A program made the position numbers and the translations under genes. Below the pieces are notes generated by a model. That model had not been told where the DNA came from, ran no database searches, and saw only the letters and a list, made by a program, of their open reading frames with translations. A stretch of 64,000 bases of DNA. It comes from Bdellovibrionales bacterium. Its GTDB lineage: Bacteria; Bdellovibrionota; Bdellovibrionia; Bdellovibrionales; Bdellovibrionaceae. Every line of letters begins with the position of its first letter. Position 1 is the stretch's first letter. This document shows, one piece after another, positions 27,422-36,396 of the stretch. The stretch is taken from positions 1 to 64,000 of the forward strand of contig JADJOV010000025.1 of NCBI GenBank assembly GCA_016713585.1, written 5' to 3'.

Positions 27422-27613
27422 CTAGTTTGGAGGTTCCCACATCAGGGTGTTGCCCTTGGCATCTTTGAAACCAGTCCCTGTAGCAATATTCTTTTCAACA
27501 AGAGCTCCAAGTCGAGGTGCTGACTTGCTAAAGGCATCCATGGGAGCTTTCGCAAGAAACTTAAGTCCCACACTGAAAACCACAACCATAAGTAAAACGA
27601 ACTCGACGGTCAT
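27422..27613 (-). CDS. Short prepilin-like protein without a normal leader
   Basis: The 63-residue protein starts directly at the hydrophobic helix TVEFVLLMVVVFSVGLKFLA, with Glu at the fourth residue. It resembles mature Flp pilin but lacks the basic leader and glycine. Either it is used without processing, or an upstream frame break hides the leader. It lies between the major pilin and the next prepilin on the same strand. Confidence 0.55.
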   Translation of the reverse strand: MTVEFVLLMVVVFSVGLKFLAKAPMDAFSKSAPRLGALVEKNIATGTGFKDAKGNTLMWEPPN

Positions 27614-27643
27614 TCGCTAAAACCTTTCTGAGTGGTTTACTGC

Positions 27644-27844
27644 TTAATTACCTGTAAAACCGGAAATACTATCTTTGAGTGAATTCACCTTGTCACTCAC
27701 GGCACTCTTAATCGGGTCCTTAAATATGGTGACCAGGGCAATAATAACCACCATCAAAAGAATGTACTCAACCATCCCTTGACCTTTGTTATTTTTCAAA
27801 AAAACTTTTGAACATTTTTTCGAAAAATTTTTCAGCTTCTTCAT
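27644..27844 (-). CDS. flp: Flp/Fap-type major pilin
   Basis: The 66-residue prepilin has a lysine-rich leader (MKKLKNFSKKCSKVFLKNNK) ending in G, then QGMVEYILLMVVIIALVTIF. The E-Y pair at +5/+6 is diagnostic of Flp pilins. The short charged tail (SAVSDKVNSLKDSISGFTGN) is also typical. It is the first gene of the Tad operon, behind GAAGGGAG. The region upstream (27845-27960) should hold the promoter, but I see no clear consensus. Confidence 0.93.
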   Translation of the reverse strand: MKKLKNFSKKCSKVFLKNNKGQGMVEYILLMVVIIALVTIFKDPIKSAVSDKVNSLKDSISGFTGN

Positions 27845-27969
27845 GTTTTTTCTCCCTTCTAAACTATTCCAAGTTGTTTATCGGTCACTTCTAAGAATAT
27901 CTCGAGACACTCTAAATTAAAAATTTGTTTTTTTGTGAATCTCAAAATGAGATTGCCTGACGAGACCTT

Positions 27970-28005
27970 AGTCAGAGGCCTGTTTGACCAAACAGGTCTC
28001 TGACT
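27970..28005. repeat. Strong hairpin upstream of the flp operon
   Basis: AGTCAGAGGCCTGTTT pairs with AAACAGGTCTCTGACT across a GACC loop, with a single G-T position. No T-run follows on either strand. It stands between the flp promoter region (minus) and the 29-codon ORF (plus), so it may be an operator, a small-RNA element or a transcript barrier. Confidence 0.6.
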
Positions 28006-28032
28006 ATATTCTGGACGAGGTAGGGAGATATT

Positions 28033-28122
28033 ATGGTGTCTAAAAACTTTATGCTGGTTTATGGATTTTGTGTTGTTTTGCTTTTTCTTGTGAACGTCAT
28101 CATCAGCACTTCAAGCCGATAA
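28033..28122 (+). CDS. Predicted 29-residue single-pass membrane peptide
   Basis: ATG 28033 lies behind GGTAGGGAG with good spacing. The frame encodes a short polar start, one hydrophobic helix (FMLVYGFCVVLLFLVNVII) and a polar end STSSR before TAA. The ribosome site and the clean transmembrane pattern favour a real small protein, though it could be chance. It is divergent from flp and convergent with hpt. Confidence 0.5.
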   Translation: MVSKNFMLVYGFCVVLLFLVNVIISTSSR

Positions 28123-28166
28123 AAAATGACCGCCAAAGGGAGGCTTAAGAAATAAGGCATCCCATG

Positions 28167-28685
28167 CTAGTTCTTTAAGTGATAAATATCTGGATAGTTT
28201 CTTCCAAGTTCTTCTTTATCCATCCCATACCCCACCACATAACGATCTTCAATGGTACGACCTATATAGTCTGCCTTAATTGGAAGCTCCCGACGAGCTG
28301 GCTTGTCCAAGAGAGTCACGCTTTTGAGGGAGGCTGGCGCTGAAGCTAGGAGTCTGTTCTTTAGGAAAATCAGAGTACGTCCGGTATCAATAATTTCTTC
28401 GACGATCAAAACATGCTTTCCAGAAATATTCACAGAAATATCTTTAACGATCTTAATTGCTCCACCACGCTCAGTTGAGGTGACATGGACAAAGTCAATT
28501 TGCTGGGGGAGGTCTACTTTTCTGACCAGATCAGCGGTGAAGTGAATAGATCCACGAAGAGGGCAAATAAAAATAATCTCTTTACCGCGATAGTCTTTCT
28601 CGATTTCCTGAGCCAACTGGGTCACAAGCTGATCAATTTCATTTTTTTTGAGAAAAGGAACCAGCTCATCTTTCAATTGTCGCAC
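28167..28685 (-). CDS. hpt: Hypoxanthine phosphoribosyltransferase
   Basis: The 172-residue purine-salvage enzyme joins hypoxanthine or guanine to PRPP. The PRPP loop is HVLIVEEIIDTGRTL (V-E-E-I-I-D-T-G-R-T). FICPLRGSIHFTADL, with the L-R-G-S turn, and VTLLDKPARRELPIKADY complete the fold. The length is normal. GTG 28685 has GGAGG eight bases upstream. It follows the TPR gene and is probably part of the bamD-TPR-hpt operon. Confidence 0.93.
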   Translation of the reverse strand: MRQLKDELVPFLKKNEIDQLVTQLAQEIEKDYRGKEIIFICPLRGSIHFTADLVRKVDLPQQIDFVHVTSTERGGAIKIVKDISVNISGKHVLIVEEIIDTGRTLIFLKNRLLASAPASLKSVTLLDKPARRELPIKADYIGRTIEDRYVVGYGMDKEELGRNYPDIYHLKN

Positions 28686-28698
28686 TTAAACCTCCGTT

Positions 28699-29424
28699 TT
28701 AATAATCAATCTTTTTCCCGGATGCGGCCCGAGCCATTCGAATATACTTCTGAGCCTCTTGATTTTGAGAATCACGTAAAAGTGCGCTCTCCCATTGCTC
28801 AATTGCTTCTTCAAGTTTATTCAAACCGTAAAGAATCAATCCAAGCCTCAGGCGGGCAGCCACAAAATGGGGATGGAGACCGAGCAGACTCTTTAATTCC
28901 TTAATTGCTCGGGAATCCTGGCCGATCTTGGCGTAAAGATCTGCAATTCGAAGTGATATTTCTGCTTTTCGTTGGGATAGATTTTGAGCGAAATGAAGTT
29001 GCTCAAGTGCTTCATTAAATTTTCTAGATTGAATATATAAATCAGCAATTTCTTCATGCTTGGTCGCCAATCGTTCATTGATACTTGGATCGACTTGTTC
29101 TTTTTGTCGATCCACATATTTCTCTGCCTGTTGGTAGACGAGTTTGGCCTCATCATATTTACCAAGATCATTTAAAAGCACAGAAAGACCCACGCTCGCT
29201 TCAATATAAGTCGGATCCTGCTCCAAGGCTTGCTTAAAAGAATTTATGGCTTTGGTGAATTGTCCCTTATTAAGAAAAACGTTAGCCTGCATATGATAAA
29301 GTTCGGGACTCCGCGAGTTTTGGACAAAAAACTGTTGAAGAATAGGCTCAAGCATTCGAAAATTTCTCTTATGATAATAAACTCGAGCTTCCTGCAATAA
29401 GTCCTCATCGAGCGTGGAATTCAT
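28699..29424 (-). CDS. TPR-repeat protein
   Basis: The 241-residue protein has no signal peptide and is built of about six tetratricopeptide repeats, such as AINSFKQALEQDPTYIEASV, EALEQLHFAQNLSQRKAEIS and AIEQWESALLRDSQNQEAQK. It should be a protein-protein adaptor in the cytoplasm. The ATG overlaps the end of bamD (TAATG) and hpt follows directly, so the three genes are coupled. The partner is unknown. Confidence 0.85.
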   Translation of the reverse strand: MNSTLDEDLLQEARVYYHKRNFRMLEPILQQFFVQNSRSPELYHMQANVFLNKGQFTKAINSFKQALEQDPTYIEASVGLSVLLNDLGKYDEAKLVYQQAEKYVDRQKEQVDPSINERLATKHEEIADLYIQSRKFNEALEQLHFAQNLSQRKAEISLRIADLYAKIGQDSRAIKELKSLLGLHPHFVAARLRLGLILYGLNKLEEAIEQWESALLRDSQNQEAQKYIRMARAASGKKIDY

Positions 29425-30190
29425 TATCGCACAACCTTTTTAGCTTGAGAAATTTCAGCGGATCCAGGGTAATTCTTTTCTAGCTCAGCAAGTAGTTTAT
29501 GGGCTTTTTGAGCATCCCCAAACTCATAGGCGCAAATAGCGGCCTTTGATAAGGCTTCTCATCAAAACCCAATTTTTGATATCTCTTAAGCAAGCCCTCA
29601 AAACGAGCTAAGGCACTATCCCAAACTTTTCTCTTCATATAAAAATCACCGATATATTCTTCTTTTCCGGCAAGCTTCTTTAGCAATTCGAGGTGCTTGT
29701 CCTCTGCCTCTTTAGCGTATTGGGACTTTATGCCCGCACCAGAACCCTTCCCAGAATATTTCTCTTCGATCTCCTTGAAATAGGTAATCGCATCATGGGC
29801 AAGGCTTAGGTCCCGATCAATAGCCTCAGGCACCTGGTGATAGTAACTGAGGGCGATTCTGAATATAACGTAATCAATTTGTGGATGCTTGGGGTGAAGA
29901 TCTCGAAATGACTGATATGACACCTGAGCTTCGGCGTAGGATTCTTGTTTAAAATAGACATCCGCAATCGCGAGTTCTGATTTCATTGCAAACTGACTAT
30001 AAGGATATTTATTCTTAATTTCCTGGTATCGCTGAATTGCAATTTCGTAACGCTCGTCCTTTTCAAAGGACTCAGCAATTGCAAAAGCTCCTTCAGGAGT
30101 ATCTGCGTTTTTATCCATTGAAGAGCAGGAATTTAGAAAAGATACAGCTAATAAAAGAAAAAGGAAGCCATTTATACGCATGAAAAACAT
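29424..30190 (-). CDS. bamD: Outer-membrane assembly lipoprotein BamD, frame broken near 29565
   Basis: The signal ends in a lipobox-like FLLLAVSFLNSC. TPR-like repeats follow: AIQRYQEIKNKYPYSQFAMK, EAQVSYQSFRDLHPKHPQID and the typical RIALSYYHQVPEAIDRD. After GFDEK the frame must shift to ALSKAAICAYEFGDAQKAHK and runs to the TAA at 29424, giving about 255 residues, normal for BamD. The protein works with BamA to insert barrel proteins and is essential in most Gram-negatives, so the break is probably an error. Confidence 0.85.
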
Positions 30191-30228
30191 CTAATCTCGC
30201 AGCCTAAGCCTTGTCAACAATGCTTCCC

Positions 30229-31020
30229 TTAGAGAATAGCTTTCTCTGAAATCCATCCTGTCATACCCCCAGCGTATGAGACCTGCACCCAACCATCCTG
30301 CTTTCTTCGAACTTTAACCTCTAGCCCCTCATAAAGCTCAAATAAAACAGCTTGGTTCTCTCCGGGGGCTGCCTGGACGGCCACTTTCGCCTCAACGATC
30401 GTTCCACGAAGCTGAGTTGAATCCCAAAGCTTAAGAAAACTGAGCCCCATAACCACAACAAAGCCGGCAAGAAAAACAAATCCGATTATTGGCAAAGGAG
30501 GGGCCCCAAGCTCCTGCTGGGCTGCCCGCCTTCTTTGACCCAAATAGGAGAGAACGAGCCAACCTCCGGCAAATAAAAATAACGCTGACAGAAAAAAGTA
30601 ACTAAAAATGTTCACCGGCTCAAGAAGATTTTCCCGAAGAGCCTCGTAAGTCTCTAAGCGATGGGGAATTTCTTTCACCGAAGCTTGAGTTAACACGAAA
30701 GCAAGCGCACTTTGAGCGGTCGAAAGTCCTGGATCTAATGACAAGGCTTGTCTTAAATAGGCGATGGCGAAGCCCTTATTTCCCACTTTAAAATGAGCAA
30801 GACCTAAATTTGTCAGCAAAGCTGCACTTTTAGGGGCCCCGGTCCGCTTGGTTTCATCCAGAACCTTCGTAAAACTCTCAACCGCTTGCTTAAAGTCCTG
30901 TTTTTGGTAAGCCTGAACACCGAGCTGGAACTCAGAGTGGGCACTCTGCTCTGCGAGCGATTGGCTGGAAATTGATGCCGAACATAAAAAAATAAAAAAT
31001 AAAATATTTGGAACATGCAT
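30229..31020 (-). CDS. BatE-like TPR/SH3 membrane protein
   Basis: A signal peptide (ILFFIFLCSASISSQSLA) is followed by TPRs (EFQLGVQAYQKQDFKQAVES, NLGLAHFKVGNKGFAIAYLR), two transmembrane helices (FSYFFLSALFLFAGGWLVLS, GFVFLAGFVVVMGLSFL) and a bacterial SH3 domain (QDGWVQVSYAGGMTGWISEK). This order matches BatE-type aerotolerance proteins and related periplasmic adaptors. No batA-D genes are adjacent. It lies upstream of bamD on the same strand. Confidence 0.75.
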   Translation of the reverse strand: MHVPNILFFIFLCSASISSQSLAEQSAHSEFQLGVQAYQKQDFKQAVESFTKVLDETKRTGAPKSAALLTNLGLAHFKVGNKGFAIAYLRQALSLDPGLSTAQSALAFVLTQASVKEIPHRLETYEALRENLLEPVNIFSYFFLSALFLFAGGWLVLSYLGQRRRAAQQELGAPPLPIIGFVFLAGFVVVMGLSFLKLWDSTQLRGTIVEAKVAVQAAPGENQAVLFELYEGLEVKVRRKQDGWVQVSYAGGMTGWISEKAIL

Positions 31021-31046
31021 ATAAGCCTAACTGCGTTGGGATGCCC

Positions 31047-31075
31047 TTGTCTTGCTCTTATGCAGAGAGTAATCT
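31047..31075 (+). promoter_or_regulatory. Possible sigma-70 promoter of the astC-mltG operon
   Basis: TTGTCT (31047-31052), 17-base spacer, TAATCT (31070-31075): four of six matches in each box. It lies 32 bases upstream of the first gene of the operon. Confidence 0.35.
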
Positions 31076-31107
31076 AGGACAGATAAAACGAAAGTGGGTG
31101 TTTAGTT

Positions 31108-32489
31108 ATGTCGTCCATATTAGGCCATCAAATTCGAAAATCTGAAAAAGTTGCCTCTCTGATCAATGAGCTAGTTACCTCGGTGGGTCTCTTGAGCCAG
31201 CAAATTACTGGGATCAAAGATGCGGGACCAACTGAAAGCCTAGACAACAACAAAAAACTAATGGAAAAAATTGGCCTTTTGCGTGGACGCCCCCTTCATT
31301 ACCCTTACATTGGAACTGGATTAGGTCGCGGACCTTATGTTGAACTTGAAGATGGCAGTATTAAGTTAGACCTTATCAACGGTATAGGAATCCACCTCTT
31401 TGGCCACAGCCACCCTCGGGTTATTGAAGCTGCACTTCGCGGGGCCCTCTCCGATATCGTCATGCAAGGAAATTTGCAGCCCAATGCCGAATATGTGCAA
31501 TTTACTGAAAAACTTGCGGCACTCGCAGGTAAAAATAGTCGACTGAAGCACGTTTGGTTTGCAACTTGCGGAACAATGGCCAATGAAAGTGCCCTTAAAA
31601 TGGCCCGACAGAAAAAATCGCCGGCTCGAATGGTCATATCATTTGCAAATGCTTTTGCCGGCCGCTCAACCATGATGGCTGAGATCACTGACAACCCGGC
31701 TTACCGGCAAGGACTTCCAGAATATAACGAGGTTTTGCGTTTGCCATTTTATGACAAACGAGATCCAGGAGCACAGAGAAGACTCTTCGCCTTCTCAAAG
31801 AGTATACGGCTCAGCACAAGAATAATATTTGTGCATTTTGCTTTGAGCCTATGTTGGGCGAGGGCGGTTATCAACCCGCCCCAACTGAATTTTTCGTTCC
31901 ACTCTTGGACTTTTGCAAACAAGAGGGAATTCCAGTTTGGGCTGATGAGGTGCAAACCTTTAGTCGTACAGGGGAGCTTTTCGCCTTTGAAACTCTTAAA
32001 ATCGGACACTATATTGACCTTTGTACAATCGCAAAAACAGCACAGCTGGGCGCAACCCTTTATACCGAAGAGTTCAATCCAAAGCCGGGTCTGATTGCTG
32101 GAACTTTTTCTGGATCGACTGTGTCGATGACCACAGGGATGGCGATGATTGATATGCTCACCCAGGAAGGTTATTTAGGGGCAAATGGACGAATTCAGCA
32201 GATTCATAAAAAATTTGTATCTGGCCTCAACAGACTCAATGAATCGACCTGCAAAAATAAAGCAAGCGACGCCGGAGGGCTGGGTTTGATGGTCGCTTTT
32301 ACTCCGTTTGATGGAAAAAAAGAACAGGTGGATGCTTTTTTGAAAAAGCTCTTCAACAACGGGCTGATTGCTTTTGGCTGCGGTAAGGATCCTGTTCGAG
32401 TCCGCTTCTTGGTCCCCGCAATTATTCAAGATCGAGATATTGAGATTGCTCTTTCTTTGATCGAAAAGACAATTCTCGAAGGCCTGTAA
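31108..32489 (+). CDS. Class-III PLP aminotransferase (AstC-like), frame broken near 31785
   Basis: PLP-dependent omega-aminotransferase related to acetyl/succinylornithine and lysine aminotransferases. It has an unusually long N-terminal extension (~60 residues) before GPYVELEDGSIKLDLINGIG. Then come IHLFGHSHPRVIEAALRGAL, VWFATCGTMANESALKMARQ and, after the frame break, WADEVQTFSRTGELFAFETL and TIAKTAQLG, where the lysine should bind PLP. Restoring one base gives KTLRLLKEYTAQHKNNICAF and FCFEPMLGEGGYQPAP, continuous with both halves. In context it probably transaminates N2-succinylornithine to the semialdehyde used by astD. Confidence 0.8.
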
Positions 32490-32512
32490 AAAGACCCTGA
32501 AAGGAAGCTCGC

Positions 32513-33849
32513 TTGGATTTTCTGGATTTATGCCGTCAAGCAATTGCCATAGACAGCACCCCAATGCATGGCACAAAAGATATTATGACTTGGGCGGCGA
32601 CCTTGGGACATACTCGCGGCTTCGATGTAGAAATCCAAACTGATTTTTGGGGGACCTTGAACAACAAAATCTTGTCATTCGACCGAAAAATGGGACTCAG
32701 CCAGTCGGTCGCCGAATGGAAGAGTTTTTGTTTCAATCTCATCTAGATTCATTGGATCCAGGCCCATTTCAGCTCTGGAAGGATACTTTTCAAAATCCCT
32801 TTGAAGCCACGATCAAAGACGGGAAGATTTTTGGCTTAGGCGCCGCCGACGGCAAAATTGATTTTCTCTGCAAGCTTGAGGCCCTCAGCGGTTTTATGGA
32901 AAAGAGAAATTGGCGGCTCCCGCCAGTGCTCGTCGCCACTTACGGCGCACATATGGGTATGATTGGAGCACTTAAGCTGATTCGAAGAAATACTGTTGCC
33001 CCTCAAGTGGCTCTTATCGGTGAGGCCACTGATCTTGGCTTAGCAATCGCAGGTCCTGGCTTTGCCTTGGTTGAGATTCAAATTCCTTTTTCAAGCCATG
33101 AAATGCAACAGCGCCACGACCACGAAAATCGAGAATCGACTTCAACTCAAAGCAAAATTTTTAGCGGCACCTCGAGAACGGAGAGCGCGATTCGTAAAAT
33201 GTTTGATTATTTGGTCCAGCTTCCCGAAAATATTGTGTTAATGGAAATTGATGGAGGCTCAAATGCCACCACTGTCGCGACAAACGCCTTTCTTGAATTG
33301 GATTTGTCTACGACCTTAAACTCGTCTGTTCGCCGACTTTCGTCGATCTATCGATTTATTAAAAAGCTTGAGATTGAATTTCAAGCTTACCAAGATCCCT
33401 CTTTTTCTCCACGATATCCGGAAATCAATATTGGCCTGATTCGAACCCTCGAGGAACATATTCAGATCATGATCAGTTGTAAACTTCCACCGGTGATTAC
33501 CGTCGACATTTATGAAGATTGGATTTCCAGAATGAAATCTCATTGCGAATCAGTTGACTCGACTTTTCGAGTGACTGATTACAAGAAGCCGTACCGCTCT
33601 GATAAGGATTCACCCTTCGCTCAAGGATGTTTAGAGATCCTAAAGTCTGTTTCGCCTCAATGCACTCCAGCAAGCCTGAGCGCAACAAATGAAGCCAGTT
33701 TGTTTTCGCGGGTTGGCATAAACTGTGTTTGTTTTAGACCTGGACGTCGTGGAGATAATGTACATACTCCTCATGAGCATTTGAGGCTTGAAGATATTCA
33801 AAAGTCTATTTCGTTTTATCAAAAAGTGATCGAGAGGTTTTGTTTATGA
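32513..33849 (+). CDS. M20-family metallo-amidohydrolase with altered catalytic motif, frame broken near 32650
   Basis: The fold follows ArgE/DapE/ACY1 enzymes: LFQSHLDSLDPGP (H-x-D metal ligands), FGLGAADGKI (second aspartate ligand), VALIGEATDL and the C-terminal histidine GDNVHTPHEHL. The usual T-x-D-E-E-x-G catalytic segment reads VATYGAHMGMIGAL, so the catalytic and bridging glutamates are absent. The start is TTG 32513 behind AGGAAG, and one G is missing at the G5 run joining DFWG to DLEQQNLV. It sits where a desuccinylase (AstE) would be useful, but activity cannot be assumed. It overlaps astA by ATGA. Confidence 0.75.
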
Positions 33850-34882
33850 GTTTTATTGTAAGATCCGCAAGACATGAAGACGTCGGTCAACTTCTTGAAC
33901 TAGCTAGGCAGTTCCCGTTGCTAAACCTCCTGACGACAAAAATTTATTGGGACACAAAATAGATAGAAGTGCTCAATCCTTTGCCAATCAAATGCCAAAG
34001 GATAAGGCTGAGTATTTATTTGTTCTTGAAGATACAGAGGAACAGGCCATCGTCGGGAGCTCTTTAATCATTGCAAAACACGGGAGCGAAAATGCTCCCC
34101 ATTGCTTTTTTAAAGTTCTAAAGAAAGATCATTTCAGTCAGAATTTAGGTATTGGCTTTATCCATCAAGTTCTCAGATTTCAAATGGATACGGAGGGGCC
34201 AACTGAGATAGGTGGTCTACTTATTGATCGGTCCTATCGACGAAGACCCGAGCGACTTGGTAAGCAAATAAGCTTGGCTCGCTTTCTCTATATGGGAATT
34301 TATCCTGAACGCTTCGAAGATCGGGTCTTGTGCGAACTCACCCCGCCGCTGACTGACGAAGGTCGCAGTGAGTTTTGGGAGGCCTTGGGTCGACGTTTTA
34401 CTGGGCTTAATTATCAGGAAGCCGATATGCTTTCCCAAAGTCATAAAGAATTTATTGAAAGCCTGTTTCCAGAAGATGATATCTATTTGTGCTTACTGGA
34501 CCCTAAAGCGCGACTAGTCCTTGGTCGAGTCGGTGAGGCAACAAAGCCGGCCCAACATCTATTAGAGAGTATTGGATTTCAATATTTGGAGGAAGTTGAC
34601 CCTTTCGATGGGGGGCCTCATTATGGCTCCGAAACTTCAGAGATTCTACCTATTAAGAAGGGGCGCCGGGTCAGGCTTGCTGAATTTAATGAGTCCTCTT
34701 TTGTCGGTCGAGTCTTGATTGGAACGACCCAAGAAGAGTTTAAGTCGACACTGGTTCCTTACGATTTGCGAGAAGATGAAATTGCCATTCCACATAAAAT
34801 TCGACGAGAATTAGGGTTAGAAATTGGTGAGGAGATTTTTATGACTCCCTTTGATTATGCAAAACGAAAGGAACAAACTTGA
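33849..34882 (+). CDS. astA: Arginine (or ornithine) N-succinyltransferase, frame broken near 33927
   Basis: First enzyme of the AST pathway, moving succinyl from succinyl-CoA to the alpha-amino group of arginine. The start FIVRSARHEDVGQLLELARQ and the core GLLIDRSYRRRPERLGKQIS, RFLYMGIYPERFEDRVLCEL, FWEALGRRFTGLNYQEADML and FQYLEEVDPFDGGPHY are AstA/AruG landmarks. A missing C near 33927 interrupts FPLLNLPDDKNLLGHKID. At about 344 residues the length fits. It is coupled to the M20 gene before it and astD after it. No astB (succinylarginine dihydrolase) is present, so ornithine could be the true substrate. Confidence 0.88.
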
Positions 34883-36396
34883 AACATCATACACCTTATT
34901 TAGGCGACTTTATTGATGGAGTCTTCGTTCTTGCAGAAAAACCCCATGGGGAGTTTAAAGACGTCAGCCCCGCTGACTTGAATGATTTAGTTATGACGGT
35001 TCCCTTCAGTCATGATCATATTGATCAAGCTTGCAGCGCCGCCAAAAAAGCCTATCCCGGGTGGGCCACCACAAGTCTAGAAGATAGAAAGAGCGCCCTC
35101 CTCCGTCTCAAAGAAGTCTTTATTGCTCACGAATCGGAAATGGCCGAACTCATTTCAAGAGATACCGGAAAGCCGCTTTGGGACGCGACAACTGAAGCCA
35201 AAGCCTTAGCCAGTAAAATTGATATCACTCTCAGTCACTCACTCAAACTGGTTGAAGATGTCCATGTTCCCAATGCGCTCCCTGGCGTGGAAGGCGTCAT
35301 TCGATATCGATCACGCGGAGTCATGGCAGTCTTGGGTCCTTTTAATTTTCCAGCTCATTTACCAAATGGGCATATTATACCTGCACTAATTGCTGGCAAC
35401 ACTGTCGTCTTTAAGCCCTCCGAGCAGACCCCTGCGGTAGGGCAGTTCTTAGCACAAATGATCGAGAAGGCCCACCTGCCAAAAGGTGTCTTTAATATGG
35501 TTCAGGGCGATAGCGCCTCCGGACGACGCCTGGTCGTCAGTGAAGATGTTGATGGAATTTTATTCACTGGCTCTTATGAGGTTGGTCTCAAAATTAAACA
35601 AGAAACTATGAATCACTATTGGAAGATCTTGGCCCTCGAGATGGGGGGCAAGAATTCGACTGTGGTCTGGGACGATGCTGATATTGACAAGGCTATTTAT
35701 GAGACCCTCGTTGGTGCCTTTCTGAGCACCGGACAACGGTGTTCGGGGACAAGTCGTATTTTTCTCCACGAAAACATTGCCGACGCTTTCACCGAGCGAT
35801 TCTACCAAGCTGCCAAGAAACCCACGATTGGACATTGGCGCGAGAACCCCTTTATGGGACCTTTAATTAACGCCTCTGCGGTCGAGAAATATATTCGCTT
35901 TCAAGAGATTGCAAACCGTGAAAATTGCGAAAGTCTTATGCGCGGAAAGTCCTTGGATCTTAAGCAAAAAGGCTACTACGTCACACCTAGCATTCATTTG
36001 GTAAAAAAATTCGACCCAGCCTCTGTCTACCAAAAAAGTGAAATTTTCGGACCAAATGTAGCCATCATGAAAGTCTCGGACTTTGATGAGACAATGAAGA
36101 CCGTTAATTCAAGTGGCTATGGTTTGGTTATGTCTTTGTTCACGAATAATCGCTCCCTCTATGAAAAATCCCTGTTTCAGGCACGGGTCGGTCTGCTCAA
36201 TTGGAATCGGACCACTAACGGTGCAAGCTCAAAACTTCCTTTCGGCGGAATGGGTAAATCTGGAAATGACCGACCAAGCGCGCATTTTGCCATTCAGTAT
36301 TGCACGATCCCAGTCGCTAGCCTTGAGGACTTGACCCCATTTGATGCGAGTAAAATGCTTCCGGGCGTTAGCCTTGAGGGAGTTAAGAAGAATTAA
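34879..36396 (+). CDS. astD: Succinylglutamate-semialdehyde dehydrogenase
   Basis: NAD(P)-dependent aldehyde dehydrogenase that oxidises N-succinylglutamate semialdehyde. The key signatures are VLGPFNFPAHLPNGHIIPAL, FTGSYEVGLKIKQE, LALEMGGKNSTVVWDDADID (catalytic Glu), STGQRCSGTSRI (catalytic Cys) and LPFGGMGKSGNDRPSAHFAI. The opening HHTPYLGDFIDGVF is AstD-like. The start is TTG 34879, overlapping the astA stop. The mltG ATG overlaps its own stop, so five genes are coupled in a row. Confidence 0.92.
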   Translation: MKHHTPYLGDFIDGVFVLAEKPHGEFKDVSPADLNDLVMTVPFSHDHIDQACSAAKKAYPGWATTSLEDRKSALLRLKEVFIAHESEMAELISRDTGKPLWDATTEAKALASKIDITLSHSLKLVEDVHVPNALPGVEGVIRYRSRGVMAVLGPFNFPAHLPNGHIIPALIAGNTVVFKPSEQTPAVGQFLAQMIEKAHLPKGVFNMVQGDSASGRRLVVSEDVDGILFTGSYEVGLKIKQETMNHYWKILALEMGGKNSTVVWDDADIDKAIYETLVGAFLSTGQRCSGTSRIFLHENIADAFTERFYQAAKKPTIGHWRENPFMGPLINASAVEKYIRFQEIANRENCESLMRGKSLDLKQKGYYVTPSIHLVKKFDPASVYQKSEIFGPNVAIMKVSDFDETMKTVNSSGYGLVMSLFTNNRSLYEKSLFQARVGLLNWNRTTNGASSKLPFGGMGKSGNDRPSAHFAIQYCTIPVASLEDLTPFDASKMLPGVSLEGVKKN

